Shown in pieces: positions 54,288-64,000 of a stretch of DNA of 64,000 nucleotides. Position 1 is the stretch's first letter. Every line of letters starts with the position of its first letter. Both the position numbers and the translations under genes were made by a program. The notes beneath the pieces were generated by a model, which was not told where the DNA came from, ran no database searches, and worked only from the letters and a program-made list of their open reading frames with translations. The stretch is from Agarophyton chilense (Eukaryota; Rhodophyta; Florideophyceae; Gracilariales; Gracilariaceae): NCBI GenBank assembly GCA_030374765.1, contig JARGXX010000007.1:744001-808000 (forward strand). The letters are read 5' to 3'.

Positions 54288-56257
54288 GTGCATCGGAGGA
54301 TCCTGAGGTAAAGGAGAATGAAGTATACCTATTTGACTGGGAGACAGTACCGCCCAATTCGGCACGATCTCAGGTTAATGCGATAACCCGGGAGGAAAAA
54401 GAGCTCCTCCTTATAAATATTGAGGAACGCCTACAGGCGCAGGTCGAAAACAAATACTGCAAGGAAACAGCCCACTTGGTAGGAACCCCAGGATGCCTGT
54501 TTGACTATGCCCGATTTGGACTACTATGTCGCCGCTCACCTCTGGATGGCGCGCTCCAACGGGTAATACCAACTTCTCTAAGGGCGTGATTCCTATACAT
54601 CGCCCATTTCCCTAGCTTGGCTGGTCCTCCTGGAGGCCGACGAATGTACCAGACCCTAAGGATGTTCTTCTACTGGCCACTGATGGCACAGGACCTATGG
54701 AAAACCGCACGGAACTGTGCATCGTGTGCACAGATCCGAGGGTCTCGCGCCAACCATCAGGCGAAACTGAAGCTCTTCTCGGCCGCAGGTCCAATGGAAA
54801 TTGTTGCAATGGATATACTTGGGCCTTTGCCTAAGCCGTCCCGTGGGAACCGGTTTGTTTTGGTTGTAACCGATAGGTTAACCAAACTTACCCAAGTCCT
54901 ACCCCTAGGAAAGACGACGGCCACGGATGTCGCCACGGCCTTCTTGTCCAACTGGCTATATCCATATGGCATGCCACTGTACCTCCTTACGGATAACGGC
55001 AGCCAGTTTGTATCCAATTTCTTCTCGCATCTCTGTGCTACCTTAGGTATCAGACATGTGACCACCACGGTGTACCACCCGCAAACCAATGGCCAAGCCG
55101 AACGCTTGAACCGAACCCTTCTGCTCCTATTGGTCCACTACTTTTCGAAGCACCAATTGGACTGGGACGAATACGTTGAGCCACTGGTTTATGCCTACAA
55201 CACGCAGGTGCACGATTCCACAGGTACAACGCCTTTTGACTTAACGCTAACGACAGCGCCGCCACCGATAGCTGTTGAGCTTTAGGAGTCTAGCATACCC
55301 CATGACATAACCGAAGGGATGACTCCTACCCAGGCGAAGTGCTACTCGCGCCGACGCATTGACCGTATTATCCAATCGATCAGAACTGTACTAACCAAAG
55401 CCCAACGGCGCTACAAGTCCAATTTCGACAAAGCCGTTTGGAACACACCGACCTTTGGGAAAGGAGATCTGGTTTACCTGGAAAGGCCACCGAAGGACAG
55501 TGAAGAACTCGAGGACACTACGCGGAAGCTCTTACCCAGCTCTACGGGACCATACAAAGTCCTTAAGGCCAATGAACACACCATCAATTTACTCATAGAC
55601 GGCCTACAGGACACTGTGTCTATTGACCGCGTGACACGAGCTCCCAGTTCCTCCGGACCACGAACGTCCCGGCTCCCTTGCCCAACGGAAGTACCACGAC
55701 CTCAGGTCGACACTTAAATCTCCACACCCCCTAAGGCAGATTCCGAGGACTCGACTAGCCCCACGGACCCGATGGTCAATGCCAACTACTATGACCCATC
55801 GCTCCCAACCGACTTCGATGGATTCGCCCCTCTGGACCACACTCTCCTTCCGGAGGACGAACACCGACCGGAATATCTGATCGAGCGCATCATCTCCGGC
55901 GGTATGCAAGAAGATGGAACTTTGCGCAATCGCGTCCGTTGTTTCGGCTACACACCTGAGGAAGATACTTGGCAAGAGCCACAAACCATTCCAGCTCATT
56001 TTATCGCCCGCTACTGGCGCAGAATCAGCCACTTGGAGCGCGGCCTTCAAGAAGGGGCAACCAATTGGCGCAGAATCAGCCACTCGGAGCGCGGCTTTCA
56101 GGAGGGAGCAACCATTGGTCCGAATAATCCAACCGTTGGCCCGAATAATATCCAAACGCCTCCCAAACCGCCTCCCGACACCACAGTTCGCCGGAGCACG
56201 ACTGTTTGTCGTAGCTCCCGCATCAGGGAACAAATTCAGTTCTTTGGAGACACCTGA
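54288..56257 (+). pseudogene. pol: Gypsy-2 pol: integrase and chromodomain
   Basis: After TAG (54285-54287) and TGA (54588-54590), integrase runs from the zinc region (AHFPSLAGPPGG, where the second His is Pro; CASCAQIRG) through an intact catalytic core with Asp in VAMDILGPL, Asp in LLTDNGSQF and Glu in NGQAERLNRT. TAG (55283-55285) is followed by the C-terminal GPY region (STGPYKVLKANEHTINLL), then TAA (55715-55717). The chromodomain (YLIERIISGGMQED, FGYTPEEDTWQEP) lies at 55870-56035. Its tail has a 51-bp tandem duplication (RRISHLERGLQEGATNW, then RRISHSERGFQEGATIG) and GPNN repeats. Confidence 0.88.
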
Positions 56258-56459
56258 GAAAGACACGGGTCGCTCTCAATAAGGGACACCGTCCCGGGGC
56301 ACGCACGTTTGAGATACAAAAAGACCTTGGGAAAGCATAAACACTACTTTATTTAACTTATTCGAGTAAGTAGATTCCAAACAGCCCACGGTATGACCTC
56401 AAGGTTCATGGAAGCACTCCGAACACCAACCGGACTCACTGGGATGACGCTGTCATAAA

Positions 56460-57055
56460 TCTGTCGTCCTCATGGGCACCTGCAGGAGCGAAAATGGGAC
56501 TAGGGTCCCCCGAGGAGCCATCCGGACCACCCGAACCCTAGCGAGCTGAGCACGCTTCTTCGGCGGGGATTCTCCTGAGGAACTATATTCACCATGGGAA
56601 ACCTCCCGGTCACTCAAATTGGGACCGTACCAGGCATTCAAGTCGGCAGTAACTCTTTGGGACATCAACTGCGCATTCTGCCGTAGGATATTGACCATAG
56701 CGGTCTAAGATCGTGACCCTGTTGGACAACCGCGGGGTAGCGCACCAAGCGACGCGCCCAGGAGGTAACATTCCCAAGGACTGTCGCAATGTCCATCAAG
56801 GCAGTAATACCAATGGCACGGCAGAATTAAATGACGCACTGCCCGCGGATTCCGTCCGATTGTATGGTCATAGCGGTCCCAGGGGCGTTCATGGGCCACT
56901 TGGTATGCAGAGGAGCTTCCCGCTCGGTCGTTCGAAGCCATTGTGCCGCTGCTCACAGGTTGGTCCGCCGGAAAACGGATATGAAAACCGAAGGAAGCGA
57001 CATAGTCTTGAGGGAGAATGGCATATCGGACGGGCTTATAAGGCGATCGCGGCAT
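56460..57055 (-). pseudogene. Antisense accessory frame of Gypsy-2 D, deleted
   Basis: The start MASNDRAGSSSAYQVAHERP (about 56944) and following WDRYDHTIGRNPRAVR match the start of the copy E antisense frame. The end MVNILRQNAQLMSQRVTADL, DREVSHGEYSS matches its end. About 1.2 kb between them is missing here. This shows that the antisense frame is a family trait and that copy D lost its middle. Function unknown. Confidence 0.7.
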
Positions 57056-57567
57056 TGCGCCCGACTAATGGAGGAATACCGCGAAGGGAAGAAAGAAAGA
57101 TGAAACCGAATCGTGCAGGATGACTGACGTGACCTTGAATGGAGGAAGCGCACACCCTTGTTCACGGCGAACAACGCGCGCAGGGTCGCCAAAGCAATAC
57201 TGAAGGATAGAAGAAGCGGCAAGGAACCCCCCCCAGCGCGCACAAAGTACCTTAGGTCAACTACTTTCCAACCAGGCGCCAAGGGTCAGCTCTGACGCAC
57301 TGGTACCCCCGAGGATGGTGGCGATGCGACTCCCCGTCGCGCCCTCTGGTAACGAGAACAACTAACCACTGGATTGGTCATAACATGCCGACATGTCGGG
57401 CACGGCATCGCTCGTGTCTAGGCCATTAGGACGCTCAGGATCACGACGTTCCGACCCCGAAGGCAAGATCGGAGGTTTACGCATAGGGCAAACTAAAGCC
57501 AGACTCCCAAAAACGTGTGAGGCAATTTGGACTTCGCTGTGACGGTCGAATCGTAAGGAGGGAGATA
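57056..57567 (+). other. Gypsy-2 D 3' untranslated region and polypurine tract
   Basis: About 500 bp without a gene between the antisense start and the 3' LTR, matching 33850-34171 in part in copy E. The purine run AAGGAGGGAGATA (57555-57567) touches the LTR and is the polypurine tract. The antisense gene, if expressed, would need its promoter here or in the LTR. Confidence 0.6.
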
Positions 57568-58013
57568 TGTGAAGGAGCGATAATAACGGCTTAGTCCGGT
57601 AAGCCGCCGGGCCGTGAAGGATCTTGCAGGTGACACATTTACGGGTCGACCTCAGGTGGACTCATGTAGATTATTAATTTAATCTAATTAGTGTAATAGA
57701 TTAACACTACAGTGCCAGGGAGATCTCAGCGCCTCGCCAGTACTATTTACTTGGCTCGAGGGACGCTTCTCTTTTAGAGTACGGTAGGCACCGTTAGGAT
57801 ACTAAATAACTCTCTTTGGTATATTGGTTCCACCCTTTGGTCTTCAAGCCATCGTTTCCGTAGCTTCAACCTGTAGGACTACGGAGTAAACGCCAGCCCA
57901 TTGCACCAAGTACTCTGGGAGTGCCGCCGTCAAGGATTCGAACCTTAGAACCCGCTCTACCACGCTACCACCGGTCGAGACCCGTACGCTGACCCAACAG
58001 TCATTGCGTTACA
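57568..58013 (+). repeat. 3' LTR of Gypsy-2 D
   Basis: 446 bp from TGTGAAGGAG to GTTACA, followed by the AGCAC duplication. The tRNA-like module is inverted at about 57925-57980, with B-box 57934-57944. Confidence 0.92.
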
Positions 58014-58168
58014 AGCACGTTGCACGTCCAACTATGCATATCCAACGTAGTTATCGATGCTTTTGTTTTGAACACCTCTTTTTCGCAACTACTTCGTTTC
58101 TTTCCGTGTGATAATATACAGAGACATCTTCATTCCCTACAGTCTTTGGTATCTTTTTCCAAACATCT

Positions 58169-58362
58169 CCACAAAGTGAGCGCAAATTATGAAAAGGAAA
58201 AGGAAAAGAAAGAAAAAGACGAGAAGGAAACGAAAGTAAAAGAAGAAAAACAAATGAAGGTAGTCAACCTTGCCAATTTACTATGGTCGTCGGCGACTAT
58301 CATTGACAACTATAACTACCTTGCACACACTTCCACCGCCGGTGCTGACCGTCGGCGGGTCA
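58169..58362 (-). repeat. Partial older Copia-1 LTR
   Basis: 194 bp equal to the 3' end of a Copia-1 LTR, directly abutting the complete 3' LTR of copy B. The simplest reading is that copy B inserted into an older LTR of its own family, so the other part should lie beyond the right edge. Confidence 0.7.
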
Positions 58363-59035
58363 TCACAACGTGAACGCAGGTTAGGTAAAGGAAAAGGAAG
58401 AAGAGGGGGAAAAGACGAGAAGAAGAGAAAATTAAAAGAAGAGAAACAAAGGAAGGTAGTCAGCCTTCACAATTTACTTCGATCGTTGGCAACCGTCATT
58501 GAAAACTATATCTACCTCGCACGCAGTTCCGCCGCCGGTGCTGACCGTCGGCGGGTCACCCACGTCTCACACCTTGCCACTGTGCGACGAGGAGTTGCGC
58601 GCCAAAACAATTTCAAACATGAAGCATATCAAATAAAAACTCAAAAAATCATCCAAAGTGGTGCGCCAGTGCCAACCACCCCGCGCAGCCCAGATTCGGC
58701 TGTTACGGCCAAACCCCGTATCCAGCCCACATTCGCACATTCTCTCCAACTGCATAGCCCGTGCTCATTCAGCGCTCTCGTCCAATCAAATCGCTCCACT
58801 TGGGCCGAAGCCCCAACACGCCCCATTAGAACCAGACCACTTGTCCATACCACGTTGCATGAGGGCATTTGCAGTAGCCAATCAGATGGCCGTTTCACGT
58901 TGAGATTGAGATGAGGCGCATATGCGTTTTTCCGCGGAGGGTGCCCAAAAGTGCCCATGCTTAAATCCACTTTTTGTTTTCCACTATTTCCAACACTCCA
59001 AAGGGCTTGGGGGCACAGTCGACCAAACCTCAACA
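58363..59035 (-). repeat. 3' LTR of Copia-1 B
   Basis: 673 bp from TGTTGAGG (59035) to CGTTGTGA (58363). The first two codons of the LTR (TGT TGA) supply the last Cys and the stop codon of pol. Confidence 0.92.
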
Positions 59036-61945
59036 CTCCTCCTCGACTGGTCGGCCAAGTCCAACACGGTCCACGTTATTGTTGTGAAGACCTGGGCCAA
59101 GTGGTTTAGTTAAGAAGTCCGCATCATTGTCTTCACTTGGAACGTACGTCACATTGATGTGACTATCCTTGACTAGTTCCCGAACGAAGTGCAACTTAAC
59201 GTCAATGTGCTTAGCGCGACCCGACGGACAGCGTTCACCAGTTGCCCAGTCAATGGCGCACTGGTTGTCCGAACGAATGGGCACAGCACCTTGCACTTTC
59301 CATCCAATCTCCTTAAGCACACGCTTCAACCAAATAACCTCCTGACACGCAAGCGTCAAAGCATAATACTCGGCCTCGCCGGTAGACAACGCCACCGAAG
59401 CCTGTTTTCTTGCGCCCCACATACATGTCGCTTTGCCAAGCTTCACTAAGAAACCAGACATTGACTTGCGATCACGCGTGTCCGCAGCGTAGTCAGAGTC
59501 AACGTACGCCTCCAGTTTCACCATGCCAGAGTGATAGTGCACACCATGTTCAGTTGTACCGCGAAGGTAACGAAGAACCCGCTTTTCCGCCTTGTGACAG
59601 TAGGCCGTGGGCGATTTCTGAAAACGAGCCAAGATTAGGACGGGTGCTAATATATCCAACCGAGTTCTCAGTGCCAAATACAAAAGCGATCCAATGATCT
59701 GCTGGTACAGCTGAGTATCCTGGATGGATTTGTCTTTCTCAGATGTCCACCCGGTAAAAAAAGATTCTACCATAGGGCTGCATGCCGGCTTGGATCGTTG
59801 AAACCCGAAACGGCGCAACACGCTTTCCGTGTACAGTGACTGACCAAGATACAGCGACACAGGTCGACCATCTGAATCTAAAGTCCATTTGAATTCAACG
59901 CCGAGGTACAAGATCACTTCGTCCGCAACACGCAGCTCGTAAAACGACTTAAGCTCCTCCAAAATCGCATCACGTTCCATGGCAGAAGTTGTGAATATTA
60001 GCAAGTCATCCACATAAACTAGCACGAACGCATCCTCATTGCTCTCGTTTTGGCGGCGAAACACGCAACGTGCACTCGGTAACTCTTCAAAACATATGCT
60101 TTTCATATCCTCGCATAGTTTTTTGTGCCATGCCAAGTGCGCTTGCTTCAGTCCATAGATAGCATTGAGCAATTTGAAGCATCGTGAAGTCACGCCAGGT
60201 ATACCTCGAGGTGACATGATCCACACATCTTCCTCAAGTTCGCCATTGAGAAACGCAGTCTTCCCATCCACCTGTACCACATACATGCGCAAGCATAACG
60301 TCAGATACAAGAATATGCAAACCAAAGAGAACGAAACAACTGGTGCATAAGTCTCCATGTAGCCCTGGCCATATGTTTGGTGGTTCCCACCGGCTACAAC
60401 ACGAGCCTTGAAACGTTCAACTGACCCATCAGCATTGCGCTCTACCTTCAGTATGACGTGAGTTGGTAGTGGTTGTGAAGCAGGAGAGTCATCAGGTTTC
60501 CAAGTTTGCTTCGACTCCAATGATGAAAACTCTTCATCGACGGCTGCTTGCCACATGGTACGCTCCTCCGCACTGGCGGACATTGCCTCCTTGAGTGAGG
60601 GCTCATCACTAGTAGTGACTTTGACTTGCGATGTACAGTGAGCAGACCCTGCCATGAACCACCTCAGAGGTTGACGGCGCGTGCGCCGCGGGTAGCGTGG
60701 TTCGGTATCGGCGTTGGCAGATGTATCAAGGTCATCAGCAGCACTTTCGTCATCACTTTCGGAATCCTGTGCATCGTCTTCATTGCTGCCGGAGTCTGAC
60801 TCCGACTGCCTGAGTGCTGGAATCAGGTGCGAGGATCCGTCATGAACCACCTCCTCCTCAACATTATCGACGGAGAAGGTATCCGATTCGTCATCAATGC
60901 TATCACATAATCCCATATCAGAGCTATAGTCAGCATCTGACGCACTTTCATCATCCATGTATTTGGCAAGATATGATGCGCCAGGGAACTTGGATTCATC
61001 AAAAGTAACATGTCGTGACTCAATAATACGCGGAGTACCGTCATTATCAACGACGAGTACCTTGTACACACCATGCTCAAGAGTCTCAAAGTACACTCCC
61101 TCAAGTGCACGAGACTCGAACTTGGGTCCACGCGGAGTCCTTAGCACGAATGCAGTGCATCCAAACACACGCACGTGCTTCAACAAAGGTTTATTTCCAG
61201 TTACCAGAAAGTAGGGACTGTTGTTAACAGTAGAATGTTGCACTCGATTACGCACAAAGATAACATGTTTCAGCGCATATGGCCACAAACATTCTGGTAG
61301 ATCGGCTTGGATCAGCAACGATCGAGCAGCTTCCACCATGGTACGATTGATGCGCTCAGCTATAGCGTTGTGTTCGGGGGTGTATGGAGCAGAGAAAGAA
61401 GTGAGGCCATGTTCTGCTGCCAAGTTCTCTTGCAGGGCAATATATTCTTCTGCACCGTCCGAGTGCAAACTTTTGATATGCACTCCTCCAAGCTGCTTAA
61501 ACTTTGCCGCAATACCCACAAACACATCACTAAGAGCACTGCGATGGATCACCAGACCTAGGAACACATACCGTGAGTGATCATCGAGGAATGTACATGC
61601 ATATTGAAACTTGTCCGGAAAAGACTTTTCCAGAGGACCTACAATATCCGAGTGCACAATGTCACCAACCGCGGATGCATGTTCAAAGTGACCTGGGAAC
61701 GGAAGCTTATGAGCCTTGCCAAGTCGACATGCTCGGCATACCTCCTCCATGTCACACAAGTGCGGCACTCCATCTGCGTACTTCTGTACATGTTGCAGAT
61801 CACGTTGGTTGATGTGAGCCAGTGGTCGGTGCCACAGTTGAGTCTCCGTAGACTCAGTCGAAAGCGCAAGTTCCACACCAGCATGCCCTAAAGGTTGAGG
61901 CAGTGTGTACATGCGAGATACCTTGTCACGATCACCAATGCCCAC
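59030..61945 (-). CDS. pol: Copia-1 B pol: integrase, reverse transcriptase, RNase H
   Basis: An unbroken 971-codon frame. Integrase has its zinc region (WHRPLAHIN, CRACRLGKAH) and catalytic Asp about residue 97 (HSDIVGPL), Asp about 161 (HSDGAEEY) and Glu about 196 (AERINRT). After a long acidic Asp/Ser linker comes the copia-type reverse transcriptase: VDGKTAFLNGELEED, then VLVYVDDLLIF with the YVDD site near residues 643-646 (about 60005-60016). RNase H keeps YVDSDYAAD, STGEAEYYAL and RSDNQCAIDW, and KHIDVKLHFVREL follows. It was once joined in frame to gag; the listed start follows a TGA at 61958-61960. All catalytic residues are present, so activity was recent. Confidence 0.92.
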   Translation of the reverse strand: MGIGDRDKVSRMYTLPQPLGHAGVELALSTESTETQLWHRPLAHINQRDLQHVQKYADGVPHLCDMEEVCRACRLGKAHKLPFPGHFEHASAVGDIVHSDIVGPLEKSFPDKFQYACTFLDDHSRYVFLGLVIHRSALSDVFVGIAAKFKQLGGVHIKSLHSDGAEEYIALQENLAAEHGLTSFSAPYTPEHNAIAERINRTMVEAARSLLIQADLPECLWPYALKHVIFVRNRVQHSTVNNSPYFLVTGNKPLLKHVRVFGCTAFVLRTPRGPKFESRALEGVYFETLEHGVYKVLVVDNDGTPRIIESRHVTFDESKFPGASYLAKYMDDESASDADYSSDMGLCDSIDDESDTFSVDNVEEEVVHDGSSHLIPALRQSESDSGSNEDDAQDSESDDESAADDLDTSANADTEPRYPRRTRRQPLRWFMAGSAHCTSQVKVTTSDEPSLKEAMSASAEERTMWQAAVDEEFSSLESKQTWKPDDSPASQPLPTHVILKVERNADGSVERFKARVVAGGNHQTYGQGYMETYAPVVSFSLVCIFLYLTLCLRMYVVQVDGKTAFLNGELEEDVWIMSPRGIPGVTSRCFKLLNAIYGLKQAHLAWHKKLCEDMKSICFEELPSARCVFRRQNESNEDAFVLVYVDDLLIFTTSAMERDAILEELKSFYELRVADEVILYLGVEFKWTLDSDGRPVSLYLGQSLYTESVLRRFGFQRSKPACSPMVESFFTGWTSEKDKSIQDTQLYQQIIGSLLYLALRTRLDILAPVLILARFQKSPTAYCHKAEKRVLRYLRGTTEHGVHYHSGMVKLEAYVDSDYAADTRDRKSMSGFLVKLGKATCMWGARKQASVALSTGEAEYYALTLACQEVIWLKRVLKEIGWKVQGAVPIRSDNQCAIDWATGERCPSGRAKHIDVKLHFVRELVKDSHINVTYVPSEDNDADFLTKPLGPGLHNNNVDRVGLGRPVEEEC

Positions 61946-61948
61946 CTC

Positions 61949-63331
61949 AAAACCATTTCACTCTAGCGTCAAACGTACACTGTGACGACCGAAGAGCGAC
62001 TCAATACCTTTGTCGGCCAAACACCCGGTTGAAACCAAGTTGTATCCCAGAGCGGGGGTCAGTAGGGCATCACTCAGACGCATGTTCGCATTGTCCAAAG
62101 GAATGATCACCTCTCCGCGTTGTTTAGATACAACAGATGTGTTATCGGCAAGCATCACTGTCCTTTCGTCGCATGGTTCAAGTGAACCGGGCACGAACGC
62201 ACAAACAGAATGGAAGAAATGTACTGTCGCACCGCTGTCTGCGTAGGTACTCAGGTCATTCGGCCGAACTATAGTGGTCCTTTCCACAGTTGCACCAGCA
62301 ATTTCGATTTTGCCAGGCTTTCCAGAAGACTTGCTCGAGGCGCTTCTACCACTACTGCCACCCATTCGCTTGGGTTGTGGCGACAGTTTATCGAGGATAC
62401 TCTGCGGCAAGTGGTTGTCCGGGTTGTCCGGATTCATAAAGCAACGATCTTTTGTGTGCCCATCGCGATCACAGAAGTCGCAATGATGTCCATTGCTCGA
62501 TCCAGAACGATCAAATGATGATGATCACAAGGCGGCAGCAAGTGCACGAGCAGTAGAGTCAAAGTCGGAGTGACCACCAGACTCCTCATCTTCGTTGTCT
62601 GCACTATTGCGGGTACGATTAGTCGATTCAAAATGTCGACCAGATTTTTTCCTGCCCTTCTTCTTGCGACGTGAACTACGTCCAGACGGCCTTGCAGACA
62701 CCTGTTTCGCGTTGTATTCATCTATGAGGGTCGTGGCCACGTAGTCCCATGTAATCTCAGCGATATCCTTGGTTCGAAGAGCTGCAGCAGTAGACTCCAG
62801 TGTGCAATTGGGATCAATAGAAGCAAGTAACATGGGAGCTTTGTGCGACTCCGGTACTGCCGCATCCTTCCCCATGCGCTCTAACTGAGCAAATAACGCC
62901 GTGTACTGGTCCACATAGCCTGACATATTCTGACCATTGTATCCCATACGGAATAGTTGAGTCTGCACAGCAATTCTGGATACATTACGATTGGACGCAT
63001 ACCGTGCATCAAGTAGTGCGAGCATGCGCGCCGGGTCGTCGTCGACATCCATGACCACACAAAGTGGCGCATCACCCAAGGCGCATATTATGATTCCACA
63101 TGCCTTCTCGCGCTTGGCGACAACTCGAGCGCTATCAATAGCGGTATCCGATGTTGCTTCAGTAGTTGCTGAATACGCAGAATCGGATTCCACAACGTTC
63201 CACACACCTTTAACACGGCATGCAGCACGAAGGCGATGGCGCCATAGGGCATAATCATCACCACGCCTTCCATGAAAACGAGGGATTTTCATCCCGGTAG
63301 TACTTTCGGATTCCATTTCCGTGTCCGACAT
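61949..63331 (-). pseudogene. gag: Copia-1 B gag and protease
   Basis: Gag starts MSDTEMESESTTGMKIPRFH (63331), matching copy A. An in-frame TGA (62525-62527) comes before the zinc knuckle CDFCDRDGHTKDRC. The protease keeps its active site, ADSGATVHFFH. A second in-frame TGA (61958-61960), where copy A has Ser, separates it from pol. All three parts are in one frame, so these two stops are the only lesions seen in the coding region. Gag forms the particle; the protease matures it. Confidence 0.88.
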
Positions 63332-64000
63332 ATTTCAGTCTGTTATCCACGAAGCAGATAGAACGGAACCAAACCAAATTAATTAGTAGAGGGAAGCAGA
63401 GTGAGGGACTCAATGCCTTGGGAAGTTTAAGAAAAGGGCCACAAGCAGTGATGAATTCGTGGCCGAGCTTGCCCGAACGGAGTATCCCAACTCAAACGTT
63501 CGACAGCGAGGACGACAGCGGAGACTTTTGACGTAGCCTGCAACGCTCACCGAGACGCGTCTCGTACGCGATCACAAGCGGAGCTCGGGTGCTCCCACGC
63601 TTGGAGTATACTCACGGGCAGTGGCAGAAGGCGTACCCGGAACAGACAAACTTCTCGACTTCGGGTTGAAACTTCTTGATTGAACCTACCGAGACTTGCT
63701 CGAGGTAGGCGGGCGCACTGGCGGGAGAAACTACCTCCGCTACCCTAAAGGATGATCCCCTGGACCCTGGTTACTCTCTCCAGGTGAGGTACGCTTTGAT
63801 TACCTACCGAACTCTGCGCACTTCAGAGTCCGGCGCTTTTAGTCCCTACGAGGCGTCCCAAGGAGGGGTGTCGTCAAGATACACTTCCCCCAGTTGACCC
63901 AAGCTAGCCTCTTGCGGGAAAGTAGCGCGGTCGTGCGGTGTAGTACGGTTGCTCCTACACTTCCAAGCCCAATTCATCGACCTCCGTACTCTACGGACGG
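63332..64000 (-). other. Copia-1 B untranslated leader, partial
   Basis: Inverted match to 21601-22269 of copy A over its whole length, with scattered differences. No gene seen. Confidence 0.8.

Larger units (their letters stand above)
49068..58013 (+). mobile_element. Complete Ty3/gypsy chromovirus Gypsy-2 copy D
   Basis: 8946 bp with LTRs of 443 and 446 bp and an exact 5-bp target duplication AGCAC (49063-49067 and 58014-58018). The order is LTR, primer site, gag, protease, reverse transcriptase, RNase H, integrase, chromodomain, antisense frame remnant, polypurine tract, LTR. Many stops and shifts and a YLDG active site show that it is dead. The intact boundaries make it the reference copy for the family. 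Confidence 0.93.
58363..64000 (-). mobile_element. Ty1/copia element Copia-1 copy B, 5' end off window
   Basis: On the minus strand: leader (64000-63332), gag, protease, integrase, reverse transcriptase, RNase H, polypurine tract (GAGGAGGAG, about 59036-59044) and a 673-bp 3' LTR. Position 64000 corresponds to 21601 of copy A, so the primer site and 5' LTR are expected about 245 bp further right. It is the best preserved element in the window. Confidence 0.93.

Noticed and set aside
1-64000. Oomycete origin
   Set aside because: The transposon set would fit, but a GH13 isoamylase fragment is not expected there. An alga fits better, though not proven.
1-64000. CRISPR arrays, bacterial operons or phage genes
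   Set aside because: No regular short repeats with unique spacers, and every identified gene is of eukaryotic mobile-element or nuclear type.

Overview
This window is a block of nested and decayed transposable elements from a eukaryotic nuclear genome, with a few broken pieces of host genes between them. No intact host gene can be named with confidence. There are no rRNA genes, full tRNA genes or CRISPR arrays. The best host clues are fragments of an isoamylase-type starch debranching enzyme, a SWI3-type chromatin remodelling subunit and a Brr2-type splicing helicase, all readable without obvious introns. Starch metabolism with intron-poor genes and Copia, Gypsy, hAT, PiggyBac-like and CACTA-like elements suggests a starch-making alga, most likely a florideophyte red alga. 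This is an inference; no species is claimed.

Layout. 1-4745: a Ty3/gypsy chromovirus (Gypsy-1) cut by a solo LTR, with a broken reading frame antisense to pol at its 3' end. 5320-6366: a PiggyBac-like transposase remnant. 7515-15249: a 7.7-kb element with 28-bp terminal inverted repeats, subterminal GCTAG-rich arrays and decayed minus-strand genes, one with an HxD...H pattern like a 2-oxoglutarate/Fe(II) dioxygenase. 15643-17988: a hAT transposase remnant. 18570-19424: a Gln/Gly-rich broken reading frame in GC-rich DNA. 20683-25157: the 5' part of a Ty1/copia element (Copia-1 copy A). 25158-31359: an LTR-bounded Ty1/copia element of a second family (Copia-2) on the minus strand. 31360-34612: the 3' end of a second chromovirus family (Gypsy-2 copy E) with a long antisense reading frame. 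34613-43040: solo LTRs plus fragments of SWI3, Brr2-like helicase and isoamylase. 43409-48950: an intact 406-codon frame of unknown function, head-to-head with a CACTA/tnp2-like transposase that is split by a Copia-2 solo LTR. 49068-58013: a complete Gypsy-2 copy D with both LTRs and AGCAC target duplications. 58169-64000: Copia-1 copy B on the minus strand, with a nearly intact pol, running off the right edge.

Relationships. The roughly 670-bp sequence seen six times is the Copia-1 LTR: it bounds copy A on the left and copy B at its 3' end, and occurs as three solo LTRs with 5-bp duplications and one truncated copy. Both copia families have a primer binding site just inside the 5' LTR that matches the anticodon arm of initiator tRNA-Met, the half-tRNA priming known from Drosophila copia and yeast Ty5. 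Most reading frames are broken by in-frame stops, often explicable by C-to-T change, by frameshifts, or by loss of catalytic residues. Only Copia-1 B pol looks recently functional.
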